Source: JAADHX01 sp964569385 (GTDB lineage Bacteria; Actinomycetota; Acidimicrobiia; Acidimicrobiales; Poriferisodalaceae). From it: DNA of 46,515 nt. The notes under the pieces were generated by a model. The model had not been told where the DNA came from. It was given only the letters and a program-made list of their open reading frames with translations, and did no database searches. The DNA is taken from positions 1 to 46,515 of the forward strand of contig CAZMUM010000040.1 in NCBI GenBank assembly GCA_964569385.1. The letters run 5' to 3'. Position numbers and translations under genes: made by a program. This document shows positions 25,166 through 33,127 of the stretch, piece by piece (the first letter of the stretch is position 1; the number at the start of each line of letters is the position of its first letter).

Positions 25166-27037
25166 ATGCTCCTCGACAAGATCCAAAGTCCCGCCGATCT
25201 ACGGGCCCTCGATCTCGCTCAGCTCGACGAACTTGCCAAAGAGATCCGGGCTTTCATCGTTCAGAAGGTTTCGAAAACTGGTGGCCATCTCGGCTCGAAT
25301 CTCGGAGCCGTCGAACTCACCCTGGCCCTTCATCGCGTATTCGAATCGCCTCGCGATGCACTCATCTGGGACACCGGCCACCAGACCTACGTCCATAAAC
25401 TTGTTACCGGTCGGCGCGACGACTTCGACAGCCTCCGCCAACGACACGGACTATCTGGATATCCATCGCGGGCAGAATCCCCCCACGACTGGGTCGAGAA
25501 CAGCCACGCCTCCACTGCACTCAGTTACGCGTTTGGTCTGGCCGCCGGGTTCGAGACTCGCGGCGAACATCATCGCGACGTGGTTGCCATTGTTGGCGAT
25601 GGAAGCCTCACCGGCGGTATGGCCTTTGAGGCCCTAAACAACCTCGGCCACCACGACGAGAACGTCGTGATTGTTCTCAACGACAACGGCCGGTCGTACG
25701 CACCGACGATTAGCCGACTATCAACCGCAGTGTCGAGGCTGCGCTCCAAGCCGACCTACATCCGCAGCCGCCGCCAGATCAAAGACGTCCTTGATCGGGT
25801 GCCGTTGGGGGGCGAGGTTGTTCGGGGGCTGTCTGGCGCCGCTGCCGCGGTGCGCGAGATGTGGGAACCCCCAGCCTTTTTTGAAACCCTCGGCGTCCGC
25901 TACACGGGCCCGATCGACGGCCACAACATCACCGAGCTCGAATCGGCCCTTCGGGACGCGAAGGCCTACAAAGGTCCCGTGGTGGTACATGTCCTGACCA
26001 GCAAAGGCCTCGGATACTCACCTGCTGAGGACGACATCGAGAAGCACCTGCACGACGTTGGTCTCTTCGATCCCAATACCGGCGTGGCGCCTAGCGGGCG
26101 ACCGTCGGCACCCGAGTTCAAGGTCGCCTTCACGGAGGCGATTCTAAAAGCCGCGGCCGACCACCCCGAACTCATTGCCATCACTGCGGCCATGCCAGGT
26201 TCGACTGGGCTACTACCGTTCGAAGAAAAATACCCAGATCGATTCTTCGACGTAGGCATCGCAGAGCAACACGCTCTCACCGCCGCCGCAGGCATGGCCA
26301 TGACTGGGCAACGACCTGTGGTGGCGCTTTACGCCACGTTCTTAGCTCGAGCGTTCGACCAACTCGTCTACGACGTCGGCTTGCACAAACTACCAGTCAT
26401 CTTGTGCCTCGATCGGGCAGGCATCACGGGCCCCGACGGTGCCTCGCATCATGGCGTTCTCGACATGGCCATGTGCCTGCGAGTCCCTGGTATGACGATC
26501 TTCGCTCCGTCATCGATCGAAGAACTCCCGGTCATGTTTGGTGAGGCCATGACCATCACCGACGGGCCAGTCGCGATCCGCTGGTCGCGCGGCCCAGCAC
26601 CCTCGTCGCCAGACGGAACCACCGGCTCGGGTCGATCGGCTCGTAAACTTCGCGAAGGGTCCCACGCCTGCTTGCTGTCGATGGGTACCCAGCTTCACCA
26701 CACACTCGCCGCTGCCACCGACCTCGCCGAGCAGGGAATCGAAGTAGCGGTCTACGACATCAGAACCGTTCCCCTCGATCGCCAGATGCTCCGCGACGCC
26801 TCCAGTTACCCCATCGTGATCACCGTCGAAGACGGTATTCGTGTGGGCGGAATCGGTTCCACAGTCGCCGACGAGATCTCCAGACTCCCAGACTTGGACA
26901 CGGTGCCCCGGGTGGTTCAACTCGGCACCCCAGTTACCTACATCGACCACGGCGACCCAAACGAACTCAGAAGTGAGCTCGGCCTCGACGGTCCGGGTAT
27001 AGCCAGCTCGGTTTACAAAGCAATCAACCCCAGTTAG
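25166..27037 (+). CDS. dxs: 1-deoxy-D-xylulose-5-phosphate synthase Dxs
   Basis: Dxs condenses pyruvate and glyceraldehyde 3-phosphate with thiamine diphosphate to start the MEP isoprenoid pathway. The protein is 623 residues. The thiamine motif GDGSLTGGMAFEALNN, the early GGHLGSNLGAVELT block, VGIAEQHALTAAAGMA around the catalytic Glu, and the RAGITGPDGASHHGVLD loop are all intact. I choose ATG 25166 rather than TTG 25163, because GGAG at 25155-25158 gives a good distance. The gene follows PAP2 by 85 bp. It needs thiamine diphosphate, whose uptake genes lie at 36.6-39.5 kb. Confidence 0.97.
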   Translation: MLLDKIQSPADLRALDLAQLDELAKEIRAFIVQKVSKTGGHLGSNLGAVELTLALHRVFESPRDALIWDTGHQTYVHKLVTGRRDDFDSLRQRHGLSGYPSRAESPHDWVENSHASTALSYAFGLAAGFETRGEHHRDVVAIVGDGSLTGGMAFEALNNLGHHDENVVIVLNDNGRSYAPTISRLSTAVSRLRSKPTYIRSRRQIKDVLDRVPLGGEVVRGLSGAAAAVREMWEPPAFFETLGVRYTGPIDGHNITELESALRDAKAYKGPVVVHVLTSKGLGYSPAEDDIEKHLHDVGLFDPNTGVAPSGRPSAPEFKVAFTEAILKAAADHPELIAITAAMPGSTGLLPFEEKYPDRFFDVGIAEQHALTAAAGMAMTGQRPVVALYATFLARAFDQLVYDVGLHKLPVILCLDRAGITGPDGASHHGVLDMAMCLRVPGMTIFAPSSIEELPVMFGEAMTITDGPVAIRWSRGPAPSSPDGTTGSGRSARKLREGSHACLLSMGTQLHHTLAAATDLAEQGIEVAVYDIRTVPLDRQMLRDASSYPIVITVEDGIRVGGIGSTVADEISRLPDLDTVPRVVQLGTPVTYIDHGDPNELRSELGLDGPGIASSVYKAINPS

Positions 27038-27067
27038 CCCTCGCCAGTCGCCCCCGACGAATTGTGT

Positions 27068-27256
27068 TTAGTGCAGGGTCCGCAGAGCGAACAGCGCACC
27101 CACGAACACAAACATCCCGATTCGGAACAACTTCCGATCCGGGTCGTGCCTAGCAAACCAGATCCGAATGGCTAGATAGGGCATGACAAGCCCGACCTGA
27201 ATGAACACAGCTCGGTCAGTGCGAGGCAAGAACCAGTCGGCAATCAGCCCGCGCAA
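27068..27256 (-). CDS. Small two-helix membrane protein
   Basis: This 62-residue ORF has two clear hydrophobic segments (about 17-35 and 45-60) separated by a basic loop, with an acidic-to-basic N-terminus. It begins at a TTG 5 bp after the anti-sigma stop, so it would be translated by coupling at the end of the sigma/anti-sigma operon. I do not recognise a family. The alternative is non-coding spacer, but the hydrophobic pattern on this strand is unlikely by chance. Confidence 0.5.
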   Translation of the reverse strand: MRGLIADWFLPRTDRAVFIQVGLVMPYLAIRIWFARHDPDRKLFRIGMFVFVGALFALRTLH

Positions 27257-27261
27257 CAGGC

Positions 27262-27585
27262 TCAGACCGGATCGTCGACTGTGTCCATCTCGCCACCGGC
27301 GAGGTGGTCGGCAAACTCTTGCAGCCGCTGTCGAGCGTCGGTATCGGGCTGGCCAAGCCGACCAATGGCGTGCTTGAGTTGCTGAAACGCATCGGAGTCA
27401 AGGCCACAATCAGCGCACTCGTCGAGGTGATCGGAGATCCATGAAGTGTCACCATCGAACTCGCCGTCGAGGTACATCTGGAGCACCTCGCCCACCCGCC
27501 GGCACTCGGGGCTCGAACCGCCTCGGCTACGAGCGCCTTTACCCGCACCGAACAACGATGCAAAACGTGTAAGCGCGCTCATCAA
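27262..27585 (-). CDS. RsrA-like zinc-binding anti-sigma factor
   Basis: The 107-residue protein has the ZAS pattern: Cys28, then His53-x3-Cys57-x2-Cys60 (DHLDECADC), spaced as in RsrA/SigH-regulators. In these proteins the thiols hold zinc, and disulphide formation releases the partner sigma factor. The YLDGE segment before the His is also typical. The ATG overlaps the sigma stop by 4 bp, so sigma and anti-sigma are made together. A short basic N-terminal arm precedes the domain. Confidence 0.88.
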   Translation of the reverse strand: MMSALTRFASLFGAGKGARSRGGSSPECRRVGEVLQMYLDGEFDGDTSWISDHLDECADCGLDSDAFQQLKHAIGRLGQPDTDARQRLQEFADHLAGGEMDTVDDPV

Positions 27586-28148
27586 TCGACCTCCCTAGCG
27601 CCGAAGCCCGCCTGTTCGAGATGGTCACGCATTCGTTTTCGAGCCCGGTGAAGCCTGCTCATGACGGTACCAACCGGGACTCCCATGTCGTCGGCAGCCT
27701 CCTGGTACGACATACCGCCCAAATCGACCAGTTCGACCGGTCGACGAAACTTCTTGGGCAAGGCATCGAGAGCCTGACGCACGCTGGCATCGAAGACGGG
27801 ATCGATGACAACAGCCTCGGGGTCGAACTCGTCGCCAGCTTTGGTGGAAGACAGGCGCTCCATCTCGGTGTCGGGATCACGAAGCAGTTCCGGCCGACGG
27901 CGGCGAGTACGGTTTATCTGCGCGTTACGCAAGATCGTTAGCAGCCAAGCCCGAGGATACCGGCCATCGAAACGATCGATAGCCCGGTATGCCCTCACCA
28001 ATGCGTCTTGAACTAGATCCTCAGCGTCGGCCTTGTTGCGCGTAAGCGACATGGCCACGCGAAACATGACGTCGAGCTCGGGAACCACATAGGAACGAAA
28101 GGCGGCGTCACGTTCGGCACGTTCGGTTTGGGCTGCTTCCATCACCAT
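27582..28148 (-). CDS. SigR-like ECF RNA polymerase sigma factor
   Basis: This group-4 sigma factor of about 188 residues has region 2 (LTRNKADAEDLVQDALVRAY, then RAWLLTILRN) and region 4 (LPKKFRRPVELVDLGGMSYQ, then VPVGTVMSRLHRARKR). With an RsrA-like gene behind it, it is the disulphide-stress type (SigR in Streptomyces, SigH in mycobacteria). An in-frame GTG at 28169 lies upstream of the predicted -10, so I choose ATG 28148, which has GGAG 4 nt upstream; ATG 28142 is also possible. The promoter motif upstream fits autoregulation. Confidence 0.9.
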   Translation of the reverse strand: MVMEAAQTERAERDAAFRSYVVPELDVMFRVAMSLTRNKADAEDLVQDALVRAYRAIDRFDGRYPRAWLLTILRNAQINRTRRRRPELLRDPDTEMERLSSTKAGDEFDPEAVVIDPVFDASVRQALDALPKKFRRPVELVDLGGMSYQEAADDMGVPVGTVMSRLHRARKRMRDHLEQAGFGAREVD

Positions 28149-28159
28149 CACACTCCATG

Positions 28160-28187
28160 AACACACCAACCTCTGCTGGTGATTCCC
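28160..28187 (-). promoter_or_regulatory. Candidate SigR-type autoregulatory promoter
   Basis: On the minus strand GGGAAT (28182-28187) is followed after 19 bp by GTT (28160-28162). This resembles the GGGAAT/GTT boxes read by SigR/SigH sigma factors, with spacing at the upper end of what I recall for them. Transcription would start a few bases before the ATG at 28148. The position is right for positive autoregulation, as is usual for this sigma class. Confidence 0.55.
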
Positions 28188-28202
28188 AATTTGGCGCTCA
28201 GA

Positions 28203-28236
28203 TATCTGAGGTTAGTTCTGACAGCTTCTTCAGATA
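28203..28236. terminator. Weak hairpin after the Nfu-type gene
   Basis: The 7-bp arms TATCTGA and TCAGATA, separated by 20 nt, begin 1 bp after the Nfu-type stop codon and end before the sigma-factor promoter. The arrangement would separate the two transcripts. The stem is short, A-T rich and without a U-tract, so confidence is low. Confidence 0.3.
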
Positions 28237-28237
28237 G

Positions 28238-28864
28238 CTAGGCATGAGAGTAATAGGGGTTGTCACCGGCCTGGTGGTCGGTGACATCGATCACCGATTC
28301 GATCGAGGGAATGTGCTGGCGAATAGTCTGCTCGATACCGGCCGTAACCGTCGCCTTCGACATTGCACAGCCCTGACAACCCCCGCCCAGCCTCACAACA
28401 ACTTTCGAACCATCGACCTCAACTAACTCAGCCCACCCACCGTGAGCAGCGATCGCCGGGTTGATCCGAGCCTCAAGCAACTGGCGGATCTGATCTGGGA
28501 TATCGCCCGTGAGTTCCATAGGGTCGTCGAGGGGCATGACCGGCGGTCGGTTCGGGTTCCGCAGAACCAAACCCTGCTGCTGTCCGTTGCTAGGAATGTC
28601 GAGTTCGGCACCACGAAGTAGATCGAGCTGATCTTCGGGAATCATGATGGTGAGCCCACCCACCAACGTGCAAACATCGTCGTCGGCGGCCTCATCGATC
28701 ATGGCGAACGCAAGATCGTAGGTGTAGTCGACGCCGCGGGTACCGGTTATCTCGATATGAAGACCGAGGTTCTCGCCTTCATCCTCGCCGTCGCGCAACG
28801 CCTGAATCTTCTCGAGGGCAGCATCAGAGACGCCGACCACTGTTTCTGTGGACTCAACAGCCAT
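28238..28864 (-). CDS. NfuA-type iron-sulfur cluster carrier
   Basis: The 208-residue protein has two parts. Residues 1-105 resemble a degenerate A-type (HesB/IscA) domain lacking its cysteines. Residues 120-205 form a NifU-like domain with GGGCQGCAMSKATV, the CxxC that holds a bridging [4Fe-4S] cluster between two subunits. This is the NfuA architecture, delivering clusters to targets under stress. MoaA in this window is one plausible client class. It is divergent from the AcuI-like gene across 75 bp. Confidence 0.9.
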   Translation of the reverse strand: MAVESTETVVGVSDAALEKIQALRDGEDEGENLGLHIEITGTRGVDYTYDLAFAMIDEAADDDVCTLVGGLTIMIPEDQLDLLRGAELDIPSNGQQQGLVLRNPNRPPVMPLDDPMELTGDIPDQIRQLLEARINPAIAAHGGWAELVEVDGSKVVVRLGGGCQGCAMSKATVTAGIEQTIRQHIPSIESVIDVTDHQAGDNPYYSHA

Positions 28865-28939
28865 GTAGTGAGGTTATCGCTCTGTGTGTAACTTGCTCCG
28901 GCCGATAAGTTGACCAAACCAACCATTGGAGATCTGCTG

Positions 28940-29932
28940 ATGCCTACGTTCCGCGCCCTCATGCTCGAAAGCGACGATGGTCGCAACCTCACAACCCGCA
29001 TCGACAACTTCGAAGAAGCACAACTTCGCGAGAACAACGTGGTTGTCGACATCTCCCACAGCACGATCAACTACAAAGATGGCATGGTCGTCCAAGGAAT
29101 CGGACGCCTGGTACGTAACTACCCACACATTCCCGGTATCGATTTCGCGGGTGTTGTCCGAACGTCCGAGGACGACCGGTATCGGCCCGGCGACCCAGTT
29201 GTTCTGACCGGGTGGAGGGTCGGCGAAACTCACTGGGGCGGCTTGTCGACTGTCGCCAGTGTCGATGCCGACTGGCTTGTGCCGATGCCAACTGGGCTCT
29301 CACCGGCGCGGGCGATGGCCGTCGGAACCGCCGGGCTTACCTCGATGCTCGCCGTGCTGGCGCTTGAGCTAGCCGGAATCGACCGATCAAAACCGGTTCT
29401 AGTAACCGGTGCCGGCGGAGGTGTTGGTGGCATAGCCGTTCAACTGTTGGCAGCTGCGGGCTACGAAGTTGCCGCCAGCACTGGTCGAGCCGAGCTAGCC
29501 GAATATCTGCGGAATCTCGGAGCCACCGAGATCGTCGATCGTTCCGAACTCGAGGAAACTCCGACTCGCCCCTTGTCTGGCGAGCGCTGGGGAGGTTGCG
29601 TCGATGCCGTCGGCGGCACGACACTTGCCAACGTACTCACCGAGTTGGGCTACGGAACGTCGGTTGCGGCTTGTGGTCTTGCCGGGGGAAGCGATCTCGT
29701 TACTACCGTGCTGCCGTTCCTGTTGCGCGGCGTGAACATCTTCGGAATCGACTCGGTCATGTGCCCAACGCAAACCCGAGTTGCCGCCTGGACACGCCTC
29801 GTCGAACTACTGGACTTCGATCAACTCGATTCGATGTCATCGATGATCAGCCTCGATGAAGTACCGGCAACCGCAGAAGCCATTCTCGCAGGGAAGATCC
29901 GCGGCCGCACGGTCGTAGATGTTCATGCCTAG
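28940..29932 (+). CDS. acuI: AcuI/YhdH-like quinone-oxidoreductase-family reductase
   Basis: This 330-residue medium-chain dehydrogenase/reductase lacks the zinc sites. NYKDGMVVQGIGRLVRNYPH is the hallmark of the AcuI/YhdH family, followed by the nucleotide motif VTGAGGGVGGIAVQLL and SVMCPTQTR near the C-terminus. AcuI reduces acryloyl-CoA to propionyl-CoA with NADPH, detoxifying acrylate from DMSP breakdown or other sources. Start choice: ATG 28940 has GGAG 12 nt upstream, while an in-frame TTG at 28910 adds 10 unlikely residues. No DMSP lyase is in the window. Confidence 0.87.
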   Translation: MPTFRALMLESDDGRNLTTRIDNFEEAQLRENNVVVDISHSTINYKDGMVVQGIGRLVRNYPHIPGIDFAGVVRTSEDDRYRPGDPVVLTGWRVGETHWGGLSTVASVDADWLVPMPTGLSPARAMAVGTAGLTSMLAVLALELAGIDRSKPVLVTGAGGGVGGIAVQLLAAAGYEVAASTGRAELAEYLRNLGATEIVDRSELEETPTRPLSGERWGGCVDAVGGTTLANVLTELGYGTSVAACGLAGGSDLVTTVLPFLLRGVNIFGIDSVMCPTQTRVAAWTRLVELLDFDQLDSMSSMISLDEVPATAEAILAGKIRGRTVVDVHA

Positions 29933-29954
29933 CCGATAGGCAACATCAACAGGG

Positions 29955-30656
29955 TTAGACCGGTACCGCCTCACCTTGTTCCGAACGGCGCCGGTCGAGG
30001 TGGGTACCCGAGAGTTCGTCGCGCAGGCGCCGACGACCTCGGTGAAGGCGGCTCATGACGGTGCCCGTGGGCACTCCGAGCTGTTTGGCAGCATCCTCGT
30101 AACTCAGCGACCCGACATCGACTAGGTCTATCACTGACCGGTAGTGCTCCGGTAGTTCGTCGAGGGCCGATACTAGGGTCGCGTCGAGAATTGGGTCGAT
30201 GACGGCATCTTCGACCGAATCGTCTGAAGCCAGCCACATGGCGCTGTCCATTCGGTCGGCCTCGGGCAAGCTGGTTGTGTCTCGATGCTTGCGGGCCCTA
30301 GATGCGGCCGCGTTGGCGGCAATTCGATACAACCAGGCCCGTGGGTACTTACCGTCGAATCGGCCAGCCGCGCGAAACGCGTTGGTGAGGACATCCTGCA
30401 TGAGATCGTCGCCCTCGGCTTTGGATCGTGAAAATCGGCGCGTAACCCGGCGAACGAAGTCGAATTCTGGCACGACATAACGTTCAAATCGTTGTTGTTG
30501 GCATGCGCTACCGAGTTTGGGCTGCGGAGCCGGCGTTCCATCGGCGCAGCAATCTCGGGCACCGCTGACGATGACCGGGGTCGAGGTGTTGGCTGCCGAC
30601 CGCGGTCGGCTCGGTTTTGACGAGAGCGTTGCTGATTGCATCACGAGAACCATCAT
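29955..30656 (-). CDS. ECF sigma factor, paralogue of the SigR-like factor
   Basis: The core (about residues 55-215) is a group-4 sigma factor closely similar to the SigR-like factor 2 kb away: YVVPEFDFVRRVTRRF, FDGKYPRAWLYRIAANA and VPTGTVMSRLHRGRRRLRDEL line up with its blocks. It has no anti-sigma gene beside it. Instead an N-terminal extension of about 50 residues, poor in conservation, carries Cys residues (DCCADG and a further Cys). The start is uncertain: ATG 30656 opens the ORF, and ATG 30641 is another choice. Control of this factor is unknown. Confidence 0.85.
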   Translation of the reverse strand: MMVLVMQSATLSSKPSRPRSAANTSTPVIVSGARDCCADGTPAPQPKLGSACQQQRFERYVVPEFDFVRRVTRRFSRSKAEGDDLMQDVLTNAFRAAGRFDGKYPRAWLYRIAANAAASRARKHRDTTSLPEADRMDSAMWLASDDSVEDAVIDPILDATLVSALDELPEHYRSVIDLVDVGSLSYEDAAKQLGVPTGTVMSRLHRGRRRLRDELSGTHLDRRRSEQGEAVPV

Positions 30657-30764
30657 AGTTGATGGGTGGGACTTACTACATAAATTTAAAGTAGTTAATA
30701 CATGTAATCTTTGTCACTCCTTTAAACATGTAGCAATACTGCTGCACCTCGATACGCTGAAAAC
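30657..30764. promoter_or_regulatory. AT-rich divergent regulatory region with palindromes
   Basis: This gap between the divergent ECF sigma and HxlR-type genes is far richer in A+T than its surroundings. It contains the inverted repeat TTACTAC (30673-30679) / GTAGTTAA (30691-30698), the palindrome TACATGTA (30699-30706), and a second ACATGTA (30726-30732). Inverted ACTAC/GTAGT-type repeats recall operators of HxlR/DUF24 regulators, so autoregulation of the plus-strand gene, possibly with the sigma gene, is plausible. Confidence 0.45.
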
Positions 30765-31409
30765 ATGAGCCGTCGTAGTTACGGCCAGCCAACCTGCGGG
30801 CTGGCCACGGCCCTTGACCTCCTTGGCGAACGCTGGACGCTACTCATCGTTCGCGAGCTAATGCCCGGCCCAAAGCGCTACAGCGACTTATCGCGGTCTC
30901 TGGCCGGAGTAGGAACGAATCTGTTAGCCGATCGCCTCAAACACCTCGAAGAACACCAGATTCTCAGTAGGCGCGTTCTTCCACCTCCGTCAGCGTCATC
31001 GGTCTATGAGCTAACCGACCTCGGTCGCGGGCTTGAGCCGGTGCTGCTTCAGCTCGCCCAATGGGGGGCACAGTTTCGTGACGAACCATGCGAGAAGACG
31101 TTCCGGCCCGAGCAGATCATGTTCGAGCTGTTCGCGTCTTTCGACGAGGTAGCCGCAGCAACGGTCGAAGAGGTCTACAGGTACCGAATCGACGACTACG
31201 AAGTCTGGGTCGCGGTATCGGCAGGCACCGTCCGTTCGGCCAGCGGAGTCGGTCGGCCCGCTGATGCAACAATCACCACCGATCCGGCGACATTTCTCGA
31301 TGTTTTGGCCGGACGCCGTGATATCGCTAGTGCCATCAGCGCCGGAAACCTCGACGTCAGCGGCACATCAAGGGCCATTGGGCACTCGTTTTCTCTATTT
31401 CGTCGCTAA
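30765..31409 (+). CDS. HxlR-type winged-helix regulator with SCP2-like domain
   Basis: Residues about 8-110 are an HxlR/DUF24 winged helix (CGLATALDLLGERWTLLIVR, GPKRYSDLSRSLAGVGTNLL, ADRLKHLEEHQIL). Cys11 lies at the position where many HxlR proteins have a redox-sensing Cys. Residues about 120-214 look like a sterol-carrier-protein-2 fold ending in GNLDVSGTSRAIGHSF, which would bind a hydrophobic ligand. Such fusions are known in actinobacteria. The upstream AT-rich region holds candidate operators. The protein likely senses a lipid-like or electrophilic compound (inference). Confidence 0.82.
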   Translation: MSRRSYGQPTCGLATALDLLGERWTLLIVRELMPGPKRYSDLSRSLAGVGTNLLADRLKHLEEHQILSRRVLPPPSASSVYELTDLGRGLEPVLLQLAQWGAQFRDEPCEKTFRPEQIMFELFASFDEVAAATVEEVYRYRIDDYEVWVAVSAGTVRSASGVGRPADATITTDPATFLDVLAGRRDIASAISAGNLDVSGTSRAIGHSFSLFRR

Positions 31410-31504
31410 CAAGCGATTTGGGTACGTCTCACGCTCAACTATGACCGGTCTCTTTCCGAAGGTAAGGAAGCACCCCGCAGCCTGCCTTTAGCGAAGAGCC
31501 CAAC

Positions 31505-33127
31505 GTGTCAAACCCCCTCCGTCGACTACAGCGAGTACTGGTCGCCACTGCGGTAGTTGTTTCGTCAATTCTCGGTGGTGGCGTCGCTCGGGCGGATCAA
31601 AACCACGACGGTTCGGTCGACGCAGTCAACTGGGTCTTCCTGGAACGGGCACCCGACGGGACTCTCACAACTTCGGTAGTCGAACTCCCCGCCAACGAAG
31701 CACCGCAGCTAGCGGCCGCCGTCATCGACGGAACGCTTAGCATCCAAGATGATGGCTTAGTAGCGACCAATGCGTTCAGGTCGAGCACGGCTGAGTCGGT
31801 AGTTTTGATAGTCGAGCCCGAGATCGAACTTCGTGCGTTCGGCGATCCATACCGAGAGTTCCAATGGGGACTCGACCGAACCACATTCGCTGCTGCCAGA
31901 AGCCAGATACCCAATGAGGACCATGTCGTAGTCGCCGTGCTCGACACCGGCATCAGGGGTACCCACGAAGATCTAGCTCAAGCACTGGTCGCTGGAAGTG
32001 ACTTCGTATCGGGCACCGGCGATGGCCTAGTTCCAGACAACTTCCACGGCAGCCACGTTGCCGGTGTGATTGCTGGAACGATTAACAACGGGCTCGGGAT
32101 CGAAGGCGCTGGAGCAGGAATCCGCATCATGCCGGTGAGGGTCCTCAACAGTTCAGGCAGTGGATCTTCTGGGAACGTAGCCGGCGGCATTATCTGGGCC
32201 GCAGACAATGGCGCGGACGTCATCAATCTGTCGCTCGGATCAACCCAGAACTCAGCGGTCGTCGAAGCGGCGATCGATCATGCGATCAGCAAAGGAACCG
32301 TAGTCGTGGCGGCGGCGGGTAACTCAGGAACACAGGGCAACCCAACGATGTACCCAGCAGCTCTCGACAACGTGATCTCGGTTGGCGCAATCGACACCGA
32401 CGATTCAAAGGCCGACTTTTCCGGTTACGGTGATTGGATCGATGTGGTCGCCCCTGGCGTGAGCATCTTGTCGCTTCACAACGGAGCTGACGATAGTTAC
32501 GCCTACGCCAACGGAACATCAATGGCATCGCCTCATGTCGCGGCTGCGGCTGGCCTCCTTAAGGCTGTTGATCCCGACATCACTCCAGCCCAAGTTCTCG
32601 ATCTGCTCCGCGACACCGCAGAAGACCTCGGTGCCGTGGGCGACGACGACCTTTTCGGGGCCGGATTGGTCGATCCAGCGAATGCCGTCGAGGTACTCCT
32701 CGACGGCGGTACCCAGACCGATGGAGGGTCGACCCCTCCAGCGCCGACAGCCGGCTATTCGCTCGTTACGAGCCTGGGGCGAGTCTTGGCGCAGGGTTCG
32801 GCCACCAGTGTCGGCTCTCTTGATGGACTCGCTTTGCAACAGCCGATTGTCACCGCAGCCACAACACCGAGCGGCAACGGCTACTGGCTCGTAGCAAGCG
32901 ACGGCGGCATATTCGCCTTCGGCGACGCACCATTCCTCGGCTCAACCGGCGCCATCACACTCAACCAACCCATCGTCGGAATGGCACCAACAGCCAGCGG
33001 CAACGGCTACTGGCTCGTAGCAAGCGACGGCGGCATATTCGCCTTCGTTGACGCACTCTACGTCGGGTCTGGTGCTGGCCAACTAGCCGCTGGGGAGATC
33101 GTGGTCTCGATGATCAGCGTCACCTAG
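31505..33127 (+). CDS. Secreted subtilisin-like serine protease (S8) with C-terminal repeats
   Basis: The 540-residue protein has a signal peptide (about 1-30, ARA before the likely cut). The S8 catalytic domain carries Asp147 in VAVLDTGI, His181 in NFHGSHVAG, the oxyanion Asn in AAAGNSG, and Ser339 in NGTSMASPH. After residue 410 come three 42-residue beta-repeat units; units 2 and 3 open with GNGYWLVASDGGIFAF, a repeat found in other acidimicrobial secreted proteins, and unit 1 is degenerate. The start is GTG at 31505. The last 45 bp overlap the convergent hydrolase gene tail to tail. Confidence 0.92.
   Translation: MSNPLRRLQRVLVATAVVVSSILGGGVARADQNHDGSVDAVNWVFLERAPDGTLTTSVVELPANEAPQLAAAVIDGTLSIQDDGLVATNAFRSSTAESVVLIVEPEIELRAFGDPYREFQWGLDRTTFAAARSQIPNEDHVVVAVLDTGIRGTHEDLAQALVAGSDFVSGTGDGLVPDNFHGSHVAGVIAGTINNGLGIEGAGAGIRIMPVRVLNSSGSGSSGNVAGGIIWAADNGADVINLSLGSTQNSAVVEAAIDHAISKGTVVVAAAGNSGTQGNPTMYPAALDNVISVGAIDTDDSKADFSGYGDWIDVVAPGVSILSLHNGADDSYAYANGTSMASPHVAAAAGLLKAVDPDITPAQVLDLLRDTAEDLGAVGDDDLFGAGLVDPANAVEVLLDGGTQTDGGSTPPAPTAGYSLVTSLGRVLAQGSATSVGSLDGLALQQPIVTAATTPSGNGYWLVASDGGIFAFGDAPFLGSTGAITLNQPIVGMAPTASGNGYWLVASDGGIFAFVDALYVGSGAGQLAAGEIVVSMISVT
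32870..33047 (+). repeat. Two identical 52-bp blocks, 126-bp period
   Basis: The blocks at 32870-32921 and 32996-33047 are identical in all 52 bases, although synonymous positions could vary, while the rest of the 126-bp unit has diverged. They encode SGNGYWLVASDGGIFAF. Identity at the DNA level points to recent duplication or gene conversion with other copies in the genome. Confidence 0.9.

Noticed and set aside
32870..33047. CRISPR-like repeat
   Set aside because: Only two copies, in frame within a protease gene, with a 126-bp coding period; no cas genes.
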